The notes beneath the pieces are model-generated. The model ran no database searches. It was not told where the DNA came from and saw only the letters and a list, made by a program, of their open reading frames with translations. The position numbers and the translations under genes are program-made. 22,197 nucleotides of DNA from a virus, in IMG/VR virus record IMGVR_UViG_3300026521_000053, positions 1 to 22,197 of that record, one strand, 5' to 3'. Below are positions 14,726 through 22,197 of the stretch, piece by piece (position 1 is the first letter of the stretch; every line of letters begins with the position of its first letter).

Positions 14726-14771
14726 TATAGGTAATAGCAACATGCTATTACCTGTATATCTACTTTTTTTT
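14726..14771 (+). terminator. Rho-independent terminator
   Basis: AGGTAATAGC (14729-14738) pairs with GCTATTACCT (14744-14753), with three more pairs outside, followed after a short spacer by eight T (14764-14771). Confidence 0.8.
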
Positions 14772-14774
14772 ATT

Positions 14775-14792
14775 CATATATTATTTATATAG
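14775..14792 (+). promoter_or_regulatory. Phage promoter-like AT element, copy 6
   Basis: CATATATTATTTATATAG, 25 bases before ATG 14818. Two substitutions from the consensus. Confidence 0.55.
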
Positions 14793-14817
14793 TATTACAA
14801 AACAATAAAGGACATAC

Positions 14818-15432
14818 ATGCAAGGAATGATAATAAACAGTGGTAACACTGATCCAGGGTCTTTATATAGACAAATGACAAATCCAATTATGGATAATAA
14901 TTTCACTAACTATATTAAACAAAACGCTGCTAGTGTGATAAACACAATCTCTAATAGAGGTAATGCATTCGTAAATAATGTTAAACATATGTTTAATGTA
15001 GTAAATGATAACAGCGCTGTAGCTAGAGCTAAAGATTTATTGACTCTAAATGCTAATGTAATTATAGATGACAAAATTACTAATGTAACTAACTCAAATA
15101 TATTTAACACTGGTATGTTAAATAGAAGATATATAATGGCTAATCCTATTATATTTGATATGTACAATAATAATAGATGTAATGGTTATGACGATATGTG
15201 GTCGAATACAGATGTTGTCAGTAATCCTTATGATAGATCTGATTATCTTAGAGCTATGGACGGAGTGTATCAGTTTGAAGATGATGGTGTAAGAATTAGT
15301 AGAATCTATGAAGAAGAAGAAGAGAAATTGACAGTAACTGAGAAATTTGTTATTGGTGATATGTGGGATATAGCTATGGGGTTGATAGAAGAAGGAATCG
15401 ATCCTACTGATGAACATAAAAGTAAATTATAA
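14818..15432 (+). CDS. Unrecognised 204-residue protein
   Basis: No family recognised. Asn-rich N-terminal half (NSGNTDPGSLYRQMTNPIMD) followed by helical stretches, a Tyr/Asn-rich centre (IIFDMYNNNRCNGYDD) and an acidic C-terminal part with five consecutive Glu. No signal peptide or membrane segment. An AAAGGA site and a promoter-like element lie upstream. It starts a unit of five closely packed same-strand genes that ends in the lytic transglycosylase at 17056, although a terminator and promoter element lie between the third and fourth. Confidence 0.7.
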   Translation: MQGMIINSGNTDPGSLYRQMTNPIMDNNFTNYIKQNAASVINTISNRGNAFVNNVKHMFNVVNDNSAVARAKDLLTLNANVIIDDKITNVTNSNIFNTGMLNRRYIMANPIIFDMYNNNRCNGYDDMWSNTDVVSNPYDRSDYLRAMDGVYQFEDDGVRISRIYEEEEEKLTVTEKFVIGDMWDIAMGLIEEGIDPTDEHKSKL

Positions 15433-15443
15433 AAGGATTGTGT

Positions 15444-15824
15444 ATGATTTTTATAACGGATTTAAATAAACCGTATATAACAACCATTAGGAATGAATTA
15501 GTAATATTACCAAATCAATATGTAATAGATAATTTAAAAATAAATATAAAAAATTGTTTATTAGTAACATTCTCTAATTTAACAGAAATACATAATTCTT
15601 ATGGTATAATATCTGACAATATTATACCCCCATTTAAAGCATCTATTAAAATTAATAATGTTTTAATGTACGGTTATATTAATTTTAAAGATACCGAATA
15701 CTTAAAAAAATATAACAAAGGTTTAGTTAAACTAAGTGACGAATTTAAAAAGAAAGGTAGAAATAAATGGATGAGAAAATACTGTTGTTTAGATTATGTA
15801 AAAAACAGCGAGAGTTATATTTAA
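15444..15824 (+). CDS. Unrecognised 126-residue protein
   Basis: No family recognised. The ATG at 15444 is chosen over an in-frame TTG at 15438 because an AAAAGGA site (15431-15437) lies six bases before the ATG and would overlap the TTG. Beta-rich N-terminal part (MIFITDLNKPYITTIRNELVI) and a basic C-terminus (KKKGRNKWMRKYCC). Its last 58 bases overlap the next ORF in another frame, which is long for this phage, so one of the two boundaries may be wrong. Confidence 0.65.
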   Translation: MIFITDLNKPYITTIRNELVILPNQYVIDNLKINIKNCLLVTFSNLTEIHNSYGIISDNIIPPFKASIKINNVLMYGYINFKDTEYLKKYNKGLVKLSDEFKKKGRNKWMRKYCCLDYVKNSESYI

Positions 15825-16093
15825 AGATTAAACCTGTCTTTAAAATAATTAATCGTAAAAGTTATGATTATGTTAAATTTATTTCAGACATTGATATAAA
15901 TAACGATGACATGCATTATTTAATTTACAACATATCTATAATAACCCACGTAGACCCGTATGATATAAAAAGACCGTATGTTATGTTGCCTATTAATTTT
16001 AAACATAGCGTAGAAAAAGATATGTTACATATTAACATAAATAAATTATTGCATATGTTAATTAAAGCAAAAATATTAATATACAATAAATAA
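15767..16093 (+). CDS. Unrecognised 108-residue protein
   Basis: No family recognised. The N-terminus is basic (KILLFRLCKKQRELYLKIK) and the rest is Ile/Asp/His-rich with no membrane segment. It begins 58 bases inside the preceding gene, with an AAAGG site nine bases before ATG 15767. Most of the ORF lies outside the overlap and has coding-like composition. It ends just before a strong terminator. Confidence 0.6.
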   Translation: MDEKILLFRLCKKQRELYLKIKPVFKIINRKSYDYVKFISDIDINNDDMHYLIYNISIITHVDPYDIKRPYVMLPINFKHSVEKDMLHININKLLHMLIKAKILIYNK

Positions 16094-16100
16094 AATTATT

Positions 16101-16140
16101 ACATGTACAGAAATTTCTGTACATGTGAATCCATTTTTTT
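16101..16140 (+). terminator. Rho-independent terminator (perfect palindrome plus T-run)
   Basis: ACATGTACAGAAA (16101-16113) and its reverse complement (16114-16126) form a 26-base palindrome; seven T follow at 16134-16140. Confidence 0.8.
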
Positions 16141-16145
16141 TCATT

Positions 16146-16163
16146 TATATATTATTAATATAG
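16146..16163 (+). promoter_or_regulatory. Phage promoter-like AT element, copy 7 (consensus)
   Basis: TATATATTATTAATATAG, identical to copy 5 and 28 bases before ATG 16192. Probably drives the 118-residue gene and the lytic transglycosylase. Confidence 0.65.
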
Positions 16164-16191
16164 AAAATTAATTTTTATATTGGAGAAAAAA

Positions 16192-16548
16192 ATGTTAAGT
16201 TTGGATAATAAAGCTGCTATAATTGCAGTGGTAAACAAATTAATAAATTTTAAATTCATGATAGTTGAATTTAAAATATTAAATAAAGTATTGCATATAG
16301 ATGCAATACTAAGAAATAAATTGATATCTTTAGATATCGATCTAGAAACATTGACAAAGAAATATACCCTATTAAATATATTGGAGTATATTTCTGATAA
16401 TGAATACTTTATTTCAAAAAAAGAAATAGAGTATGATGAGTTGTTAAACGTGTTTTATGTAATGATGCCCTTGTTAATAAATATAATTAATACTAATGAT
16501 ATTATTAAGGGAATTAATAAAACATACGATAGGATGAGATATGCTTAA
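16192..16548 (+). CDS. Unrecognised 118-residue protein upstream of the lytic transglycosylase
   Basis: No family recognised. The ATG at 16192 is preferred over an in-frame TTG at 16180, whose bases include the GGAG ribosome site used by the ATG. Mostly helical and Ile/Leu/Asn-rich. A hydrophobic stretch near the C-terminus (LLNVFYVMMPLLINIINT) might be a membrane helix, but it is weak. It overlaps the lytic transglycosylase by eight bases, so the two are translationally coupled. A lysis-accessory (holin-like) role is possible from position only and not supported by topology. Confidence 0.65.
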   Translation: MLSLDNKAAIIAVVNKLINFKFMIVEFKILNKVLHIDAILRNKLISLDIDLETLTKKYTLLNILEYISDNEYFISKKEIEYDELLNVFYVMMPLLINIINTNDIIKGINKTYDRMRYA

Positions 16549-17056
16549 ACTATTAATTACATTACTAATGGCAAGCAATGTTTTTGCTGGTGTTGTATCG
16601 GTAAAAACATATTTAAAAATTCTCGATAGAATGTCTTATCGTCAAGAATTAGTTTTAAAAGAGATAGATGAAACATGTAAACCGTACGATTTATCTCTCA
16701 CATGTGTAGCTATATCTTTAAAGGAGTCTCAACTGGGTAGGTGGGCATTAAACCCCACCACTGGTGATTATGGTGTCATGCATATAAACTTAAAAACATT
16801 TATGCGTGACAACAAATTAAACGAATCGTATTATAATAAATTATATTACGCTTCTTTATTAACACGTGATGATAATTTTAATATTAATGCTGGTATTAAA
16901 AATTTATTACATTGGAAAAAAAAACACCATTGTAATTGGGAAAAAATGGTAGGTAGTTACAATGCTGGTAATGTGCCTAATAAAGAATATGCTAAAGATG
17001 TATTAAATGCATTAAGAGCATACAAGCGATGGAAGAAAGAACATGTAGATAGATAG
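16541..17056 (+). CDS. Exported lytic transglycosylase (SLT family), probable endolysin or virion muralytic enzyme
   Basis: Predicted to cleave the glycan strand of peptidoglycan with 1,6-anhydro-muramyl product. The 171-residue protein opens with a short signal peptide (MLKLLITLLMASNVFA, likely cut before G17). The SLT catalytic block follows: ISLKESQLGRWALNP with catalytic E62, GDYGVMHIN (75-83) corresponding to the family's G-x-x-Q block, and GSYNAGN (138-144) as the substrate-groove motif. Length fits a single SLT domain. The Sec-type signal would send it to the periplasm without a holin, unlike the phiKZ endolysin gp144, which to my knowledge has no signal peptide. An AGGATG site precedes the ATG. 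It is convergent with TerL, and its stop lies in a shared hairpin. Confidence 0.85.
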   Translation: MLKLLITLLMASNVFAGVVSVKTYLKILDRMSYRQELVLKEIDETCKPYDLSLTCVAISLKESQLGRWALNPTTGDYGVMHINLKTFMRDNKLNESYYNKLYYASLLTRDDNFNINAGIKNLLHWKKKHHCNWEKMVGSYNAGNVPNKEYAKDVLNALRAYKRWKKEHVDR

Positions 17057-17074
17057 GAAAATCCTATCTATCTA
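17046..17074 (+). terminator. Hairpin spanning the stop codons of two convergent genes
   Basis: TAGATAGATAGGA (17046-17058) pairs with TCCTATCTATCTA (17062-17074) across AAA, followed by TTTTTAAATTTTT. The left arm carries the transglycosylase stop, the right arm the TerL stop on the other strand. Confidence 0.75.
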
Positions 17075-19200
17075 TTTTTAAATTTTTCTATTTTTTTCAT
17101 TATTTTAATATCTTTTAACATAGCATCTATATTAAAATTCTTTACTAATTTATGGCTTAATTTACTTTCTAGTAATTTTATTTTATTTAATATTTTAATA
17201 CCAATTATAGCATTAGATTCTTTTTTAATAAGTTCTATATAAAAAGATATTTGGTCTTTTATTTTATCTTGTTCTTTTATTACTTCCAACTCTTCGTCAG
17301 TAGCGTTTATCATTAATTCATTATTGATTACATCTTTTAAAATATTATCATATCTAAAACCATATTCTTGTTTATTTTCACCATAGATTAAAAACCAATA
17401 CGATAATAACCAACCAATGACCATATCATCATGTTCTCCATCCATATGATCTATTCTACCATTTTTAATAATTAAACCTCTAAGCTGTCTAACTAATGTA
17501 TGGTTTCTAGTTAAGTTACTAGTATATTTAATAGATGAATTAAATACATTTCCATATAAACCGCTTCTACTTGTTCTACCGCTACCACTAGTACTAAATC
17601 CAAAATATTTTTTAAGTTTTATTACAGTATCCATAGATACATAATTTTTACTAAATGCTTCTGGATATTTATTTTTAAAAGATGGCGCATCGTTGTAGAC
17701 CCAGTTAAATATTTTTCTAAACGGATTAATATTTTTAGCTACTAGTACTTTTAATAAATAATCTATAATAGTGCTACCAGAACTCTTTCTCTCTATTAAT
17801 AATAACAATGTCTCGTTAGCTTCTATTAAGTCTATTAAATAATCTGAAAATACAATTAGATTTGTTTCATTATAGTTACCAGCAGCTACTACTTCACCAG
17901 TCACACTATATCTAATAACTAAACCTATGCCATCAGAACCAATAGCGTCTGATGTATCTATACCAGCAATAAAGAAACCTTCTCTTTCCATTTCTTTTTT
18001 TCTAGCTTGAGATATGTACCAATTTAATACATACCCGTGTTCGGATATTTCTACTCTAGGTTCGTTAACTAAACTATTAATAATTACTTCTAACATATCT
18101 TTATCGATAGGGCTATTATCACCACCACCTACCCATTTATTAAAGAAGTTAGAATCAACATCTTCACCAGCTGAAGTAGCTACGGCAATACGTTCTGCTA
18201 ACCATTCATCGGTATACCCGAGTTGTCTGTGATTGTACTCTAGTAACATTACTTCAAAACCATCATTACTAGATGCATTCTTTTTAAGTATTTTTCTGAT
18301 AGCTTCCTCACTACCACTATCTAACATTTTCTCATTCCAACGTAATGCTGAATTATAAATCTTATAGGCAAATTTACCATCTGGATTATTTAGTTTACCA
18401 GGAGTAGTACTAAATATAGTACCGTAAGGTAAATTAAATTCGGCTGCGACCTCTCTAGCGGCAGTTGTCGCGGTTAACATCTCTGGTAAAGTAATTTCAA
18501 TATTAGACACATAACCAAATTCATCTACTTGTACAATAGGAGTAGTCATACCACGACCTACATTATCTGCAGCCTTTTTATCACTACGACCTACATATAT
18601 ATTTAACATATTATTTAATTCTTTTACAGTAACCCGTTCACTATTTTTAATATCATTAGCTTTCATCATACGCAAATACGGAGGTAGTAACTCAATTATA
18701 TCTCTAATTTGTACAGATGTTTTATTTCTAAGTTTATCATCCTTAGTGAGTATTGACATATCTGTGTTTACAGCAGCTACATTTATTAAATATGCAAATA
18801 GTTCATTTACATTTAAAGATTTACCTGTCTGTCTAATTTGTATTAAGTAAGTAGTAATGTGGTTAAAAAATAACCAAAATAATGAAATGTTACCTCTATT
18901 AGCTTTTAGTCTAATATGTGCATTACCAGCAGGTGGTGGTACTCTAGCTACCTCTCTAATAAAATACCAAAAATTAACTTTACATTCTTTAGTAATTAAT
19001 AGTTTTTCTTTTTGCGTTAAATTTGGATCATATGGATTTAAATCTTTTATTCTTGGATCATGTATAGCTAACATAAATGCATGGTTTTTAACACCCATGT
19101 ATTTAAGTAAAGCTGATAGTTTTATAAAAGATGTATTTTTTGTTTCGTAGTGTATTCTAGCTGTTGGATATTTTTTCCAATCTGATAGATGTAAAATCAT
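17068..19200 (-). CDS. terL: Terminase large subunit (TerL), ATPase plus RNase H-like nuclease
   Basis: DNA-packaging motor that cuts concatemers and pumps DNA into proheads. The ATPase half has a Walker A-like R-Q-T-G-K-S (123-128), Walker B VQVDEF (223-228, D226 and E227) and the coupling motif STTPG (264-268). The nuclease half has GIDTSD (D415), LLLIERK (E470) and HDD (D591, D592), the acidic triad that binds metal. At 710 residues it matches large phiKZ-type terminases, and NAHIRLKANRG with IRQTGKS fits that group. On its strand the ATG at 19200 has an AAAAGGA site. A charged helical tail after residue 610 may contact the small subunit or portal. No small terminase subunit is recognisable nearby. 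Confidence 0.92.
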   Translation of the reverse strand: MILHLSDWKKYPTARIHYETKNTSFIKLSALLKYMGVKNHAFMLAIHDPRIKDLNPYDPNLTQKEKLLITKECKVNFWYFIREVARVPPPAGNAHIRLKANRGNISLFWLFFNHITTYLIQIRQTGKSLNVNELFAYLINVAAVNTDMSILTKDDKLRNKTSVQIRDIIELLPPYLRMMKANDIKNSERVTVKELNNMLNIYVGRSDKKAADNVGRGMTTPIVQVDEFGYVSNIEITLPEMLTATTAAREVAAEFNLPYGTIFSTTPGKLNNPDGKFAYKIYNSALRWNEKMLDSGSEEAIRKILKKNASSNDGFEVMLLEYNHRQLGYTDEWLAERIAVATSAGEDVDSNFFNKWVGGGDNSPIDKDMLEVIINSLVNEPRVEISEHGYVLNWYISQARKKEMEREGFFIAGIDTSDAIGSDGIGLVIRYSVTGEVVAAGNYNETNLIVFSDYLIDLIEANETLLLLIERKSSGSTIIDYLLKVLVAKNINPFRKIFNWVYNDAPSFKNKYPEAFSKNYVSMDTVIKLKKYFGFSTSGSGRTSRSGLYGNVFNSSIKYTSNLTRNHTLVRQLRGLIIKNGRIDHMDGEHDDMVIGWLLSYWFLIYGENKQEYGFRYDNILKDVINNELMINATDEELEVIKEQDKIKDQISFYIELIKKESNAIIGIKILNKIKLLESKLSHKLVKNFNIDAMLKDIKIMKKIEKFKNR

Positions 19201-19311
19201 TTCTATTCCTTTTAAAATATGTCAATTTTCATTACATATATCTAATATCTCTAAATAAATATAGAGAGGTAGCTTAGTTTGATTAACAAATACGTATAAT
19301 AAAGGAAAGAC

Positions 19312-21129
19312 ATGAATGAAAGTATTACGTATAGTCTGGTAGAAAATTTAAAAAACCAGAATATAATATTAAGAGATGCCAAAGATGAAATGATGTCATA
19401 TGTGGGTGAATACACTGACAATAAATTATCTAAAAAAATAATGGCTAGCAGACATAATGATATGGAAGATATAGATCTATATTATAATACTAAACTAGAT
19501 GATATTTTAAATTTAGATTTTCTAGGTAAAATGAAAGATGTAAAAGTATCTTCAGAATGTATTTTAAAACATATGGAAAATGACGATAAAATATTGTTAT
19601 TGGTAGACTTTGATGTAGACGGTGTGACTAGTGGTGCGTTAGGCAAGTTAATGTTTAATAACGTATTAGAATATGATAATGTAGAAGTAATTGTAAATAA
19701 GAAAACTAATGGATATGGCATAAATGATAAATTAGTAGATGAAGCTATTGAATTACATAAAAGTTTTGATTTTAAATTAATAATAACAGCAGATCACGGA
19801 TCTAATAATAGAGATGGTATTAATCGTTTAATTAATTCTTTAAACATTGATGTAATAGTGACAGACCACCATTTAATAGAACCTAGCAAAAGCCCTCAAA
19901 ATGTAGTAGGTTTTGTAAATCCACAAAGAGATGATTGTGATATGAGTAATAAAATATCTGGAGCTACTGTATTATATTTTTTATTAACATATGCATTCTT
20001 ATATAAAAATAGAAACAAAGTAATACCTAATGATACGCTAAATACATTATACTATTATTTAACTTATGTGGGTATGACTATTATATCTGATATGATGGAC
20101 ATGAGAAATTATATTAATAGAAAAATAGTAATAAAAGCTTTAGCTATTTTAAATAGTAAACGAATAAAACATAATCCTTTTTGGACTACTGTCATGCATC
20201 ATATAGGTAATAGTTATTTTGTGGATGAAACTACATTAAGTTTTAATTTAAACCCTAAACTAAATACTCCTGGTAGAATTAAAAATCCTAGATTAAGTTA
20301 TGAGACAATGGTAGCTAATACTGAAGGTGAGTGTGAGATGTTCTTTCAAGAATTAGATGCTCTTAATGACAAGCGTAAAGATATGCAAGTAAAAGCTGTT
20401 AAGGCTAAAGCAGAACTAGAATATAAAAATGAATTACTTTATATAGGACTATCTAAAGAAGCTAATAATATACAGGGTATTTTAGCTAACAAAAAAATGT
20501 TTGATGATAAATTTAGAGCAGCTATTATTTTCGCTCCTACTAAAGATAAAAACATAATAGCTGGTAGTGGAAGACTAAATGATGAGCATGCTAATTTAAA
20601 AGAGATGATAGATATAATTAGTAAAGATGTAAATTATATAATTAATCATGGTGGACACGCCGGTGCTATTGGTATACAGATTAGACAAGATGAAAATAAT
20701 CTAGAAGATTTGTTTAATAGATTATCTAAAGAAATGGATAAAACAGATATAGTGAAAGATGAAATTTATTTTGTAGATGAAATTATATATAGTAATAAAA
20801 AATTAATTACTTCTCTATATGATGTAAAGGAATGTGGTCCATATGGTCACAATTATCCTAAACCTACCTTTGTATCTGATTTTGTAATAAAGAGTTTTAG
20901 AGTCTTTAAAAAACCTAATGGCACATATTTATCTATGGATGTTAAATTAAGTGTAAATAGTAATTTTAGTGTAAATGCTTTTTATACTTTAAAAGCATTT
21001 GAACAAGATGAAATATTAAATAACCTCTATGAAGGTAAAAATATAAGATTAATTTATACTATAGGCATAAACACATTTAAAGATATAAATAAGACGTCCT
21101 TAAATGTAATAAAGGTAATTATACTGTAG
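19312..21129 (+). CDS. RecJ-like DHH-family single-strand DNA exonuclease
   Basis: Predicted metal-dependent 5'-3' single-strand exonuclease. All DHH signatures are present: VDFDVDG (D99, D101, D103), TADHGSNN (D161, H162), TDHH (D185-H187), NPQRDD...SGA (203-218) and ISDMMDM (D260). The C-terminal DHHA1 motif GGHAGAIG is at 447-454. At 605 residues it is close to bacterial RecJ (E. coli, 577). The ATG has an AAAGGA site. The 111-base gap to divergent TerL holds no clear copy of the 18-base element. In the phage it probably acts in recombination-dependent replication or degradation of host DNA. An extra N-terminal helical region (1-90) precedes the first motif. Confidence 0.9.
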   Translation: MNESITYSLVENLKNQNIILRDAKDEMMSYVGEYTDNKLSKKIMASRHNDMEDIDLYYNTKLDDILNLDFLGKMKDVKVSSECILKHMENDDKILLLVDFDVDGVTSGALGKLMFNNVLEYDNVEVIVNKKTNGYGINDKLVDEAIELHKSFDFKLIITADHGSNNRDGINRLINSLNIDVIVTDHHLIEPSKSPQNVVGFVNPQRDDCDMSNKISGATVLYFLLTYAFLYKNRNKVIPNDTLNTLYYYLTYVGMTIISDMMDMRNYINRKIVIKALAILNSKRIKHNPFWTTVMHHIGNSYFVDETTLSFNLNPKLNTPGRIKNPRLSYETMVANTEGECEMFFQELDALNDKRKDMQVKAVKAKAELEYKNELLYIGLSKEANNIQGILANKKMFDDKFRAAIIFAPTKDKNIIAGSGRLNDEHANLKEMIDIISKDVNYIINHGGHAGAIGIQIRQDENNLEDLFNRLSKEMDKTDIVKDEIYFVDEIIYSNKKLITSLYDVKECGPYGHNYPKPTFVSDFVIKSFRVFKKPNGTYLSMDVKLSVNSNFSVNAFYTLKAFEQDEILNNLYEGKNIRLIYTIGINTFKDINKTSLNVIKVIIL

Positions 21130-21152
21130 GTGGCAAAAGCCACCTACAGTAT
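21121..21152 (+). terminator. 14-bp perfect hairpin over the RecJ-like stop codon
   Basis: ATACTGTAGGTGGC (21121-21134) pairs with GCCACCTACAGTAT (21139-21152) across AAAA; the TAG stop (21127-21129) is in the left arm. No T-run, so possibly a 3' stabiliser or weak terminator. Confidence 0.65.
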
Positions 21153-21198
21153 GTACTGTTTATCTTAAAATGATTAAAGAAAAACTAAGGATTATAAT

Positions 21199-22197
21199 AT
21201 GTTAAATTTTGAAAATGTTTTAAGTGTAAAAGAATTATCGCCATATGAAAAGATAATGGCAGGTAATGAAAACTTATTAAAAGTACAACTCAATGATAAA
21301 ATTGTAGATGACTTAAGATCATATGTAAAATCATTAAGAGAAATTAAAAATCCTGAAAGTAAAGATAATATAAAAATTTTAAAAAGAATAAGCAGTAGTT
21401 TACATAAAAGATTTGGTGTTCCTGTTAAAATAACTAAAACATATGGCGGTTATTATTCTTTACCTGTAGCATATACAAATAATGTAATAGAATACTACAT
21501 GACAACAAATGAGAAAAACACTTATAAACCTAATGATAAGTTAGATGCTTTAATAATTGACACTGAAAATGTGTATGTGGAAAATTATAATCTTAAAAAG
21601 AAAGCTACTATAAATATAGACTTTGATATATTGTTAGATGAAAAATATACTGTAGATGAAAATGTAGCTATAATACTACATGAGATGGGTCATATATTTA
21701 CATTTTTATCAAATACCAGTAGAATGGTATACAACACGACATTGTTAATAGATGCATTTTCATATGCGACTAGTGGTGAAAATAATAAATATAAAAAAAT
21801 TGTTACCAATGAATTTGGTGTAAAAGATCCAGATAATAAAAAAGAAGTAATAGTTAAAGGTACTAAAAAATTTACAGATGATGTAGTTAGACTAGGTAGT
21901 GTATTTCAAACATCTACAGATGCTGAAAACTTAGCTGATTCTTTTGTAGTTACTTTTGGGTTAGGCGACAGTCTTGCTTCTGGATTAAATAAGTTAATTA
22001 AAGATATTGATGGTACTACCAAACAATTAGAAGTGTTATTTGTTTTTAATTTTATAGCAGTTATTATAGTTGTGTTGCAAAATTTAATACGAGGATATAT
22101 ATTAATATTAACGCCTATGTTTTTTGTACATGTAATTATTTATTTAATAATTATCTTAATTCGCATAAGTTTAATAAATATACTATTTGATTCACTC
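21199..22197 (+). CDS. Membrane-anchored HExxH zinc metallopeptidase (3' end outside window)
   Basis: An open frame of 333 codons runs off the window without a stop. Residues 161-165 are HEMGH (IILHEMGHIF), the zinc metallopeptidase signature. AENLADSFV at 242-250 gives a likely third zinc ligand, E243, in the E-x-x-A-D-x-F pattern seen in M48-like peptidases. The catalytic half is followed by strong hydrophobic segments at about 278-296 and 300-330, so the enzyme would be held in a membrane with its active site before the anchor. An AAGGA site precedes ATG 21199. Substrate unknown: prohead maturation, host membrane proteins or a virion role are all open. Confidence 0.8.
   Translation, partial: MLNFENVLSVKELSPYEKIMAGNENLLKVQLNDKIVDDLRSYVKSLREIKNPESKDNIKILKRISSSLHKRFGVPVKITKTYGGYYSLPVAYTNNVIEYYMTTNEKNTYKPNDKLDALIIDTENVYVENYNLKKKATINIDFDILLDEKYTVDENVAIILHEMGHIFTFLSNTSRMVYNTTLLIDAFSYATSGENNKYKKIVTNEFGVKDPDNKKEVIVKGTKKFTDDVVRLGSVFQTSTDAENLADSFVVTFGLGDSLASGLNKLIKDIDGTTKQLEVLFVFNFIAVIIVVLQNLIRGYILILTPMFFVHVIIYLIIILIRISLINILFDSL

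Noticed and set aside
15438-15446. TTG start at 15438 for the 126-residue gene
   Set aside because: It directly follows the AAAAGGA site with no spacing; ATG 15444 has the usual six-base spacing.
16180-16194. TTG start at 16180 for the 118-residue gene
   Set aside because: The TTG GAG bases form the ribosome site of ATG 16192.
18014-19150. Plus-strand ORFs antisense to TerL
   Set aside because: They are shadows of the conserved TerL ATPase and nuclease coding sequence and have no ribosome sites.

Overview
The window (about 27% GC by eye) looks like the genome of a large, AT-rich tailed phage of the phiKZ-like jumbo type. The main reasons are fragments of a multisubunit RNA polymerase (a beta-like protein at 2..2812 and a split beta'-like gene at 7048..9802), a phiKZ-style large terminase (17068..19200), a signal-peptide lytic transglycosylase, a RecJ-like DHH exonuclease and a dCMP deaminase. 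All three stop codons are used, so the code is standard. The host cannot be named from the sequence.

Layout. 1..5942: RNAP beta fragment (5' end outside the window) followed on the same strand by three unrecognised genes. 6027..6788, 10221..11108 and 13758..14456: three paralogues built exactly as an 88-residue head, n x 21-residue repeats (n = 7, 9, 6) and an 18-residue tail. 7048..9802: RNAP beta' N-terminal subunit gene, interrupted by two group I introns. 9803..10220: a gene-free stretch with a promoter, a probable structured RNA and two terminators. 11120..12348: three overlapping genes including dCMP deaminase. 12364..13620 (minus): unknown protein with a C-terminal membrane anchor. 14470..17056: small unknown genes ending in the lytic transglycosylase. 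17068..19200 (minus): TerL. 19312..21129: RecJ-like nuclease. 21199..end: HExxH metallopeptidase with membrane segments, cut by the window edge.

The main discovery is in the beta' gene. The catalytic motif that binds the active-site magnesium is cut twice. Exon 1 ends at 8263 in N-G-D plus the first T of Phe. An 11-base exon (9092..9102) supplies the rest of F-D-G-D. Exon 3 starts at 9584 with E-M-N. Joined, they give NGDFDGDEMN, the classical RNAP signature, in a 481-residue protein with no frame break. Both introns have a td-like group I core with a P7 helix that covaries between them, and the first carries an eroded homing-endonuclease ORF.

Transcription appears to use a recurring 18-base AT-rich element (TATATATTATTAATATAG-like) 19 to 28 bases before six start codons and once before the putative RNA gene; most units end in perfect hairpins.
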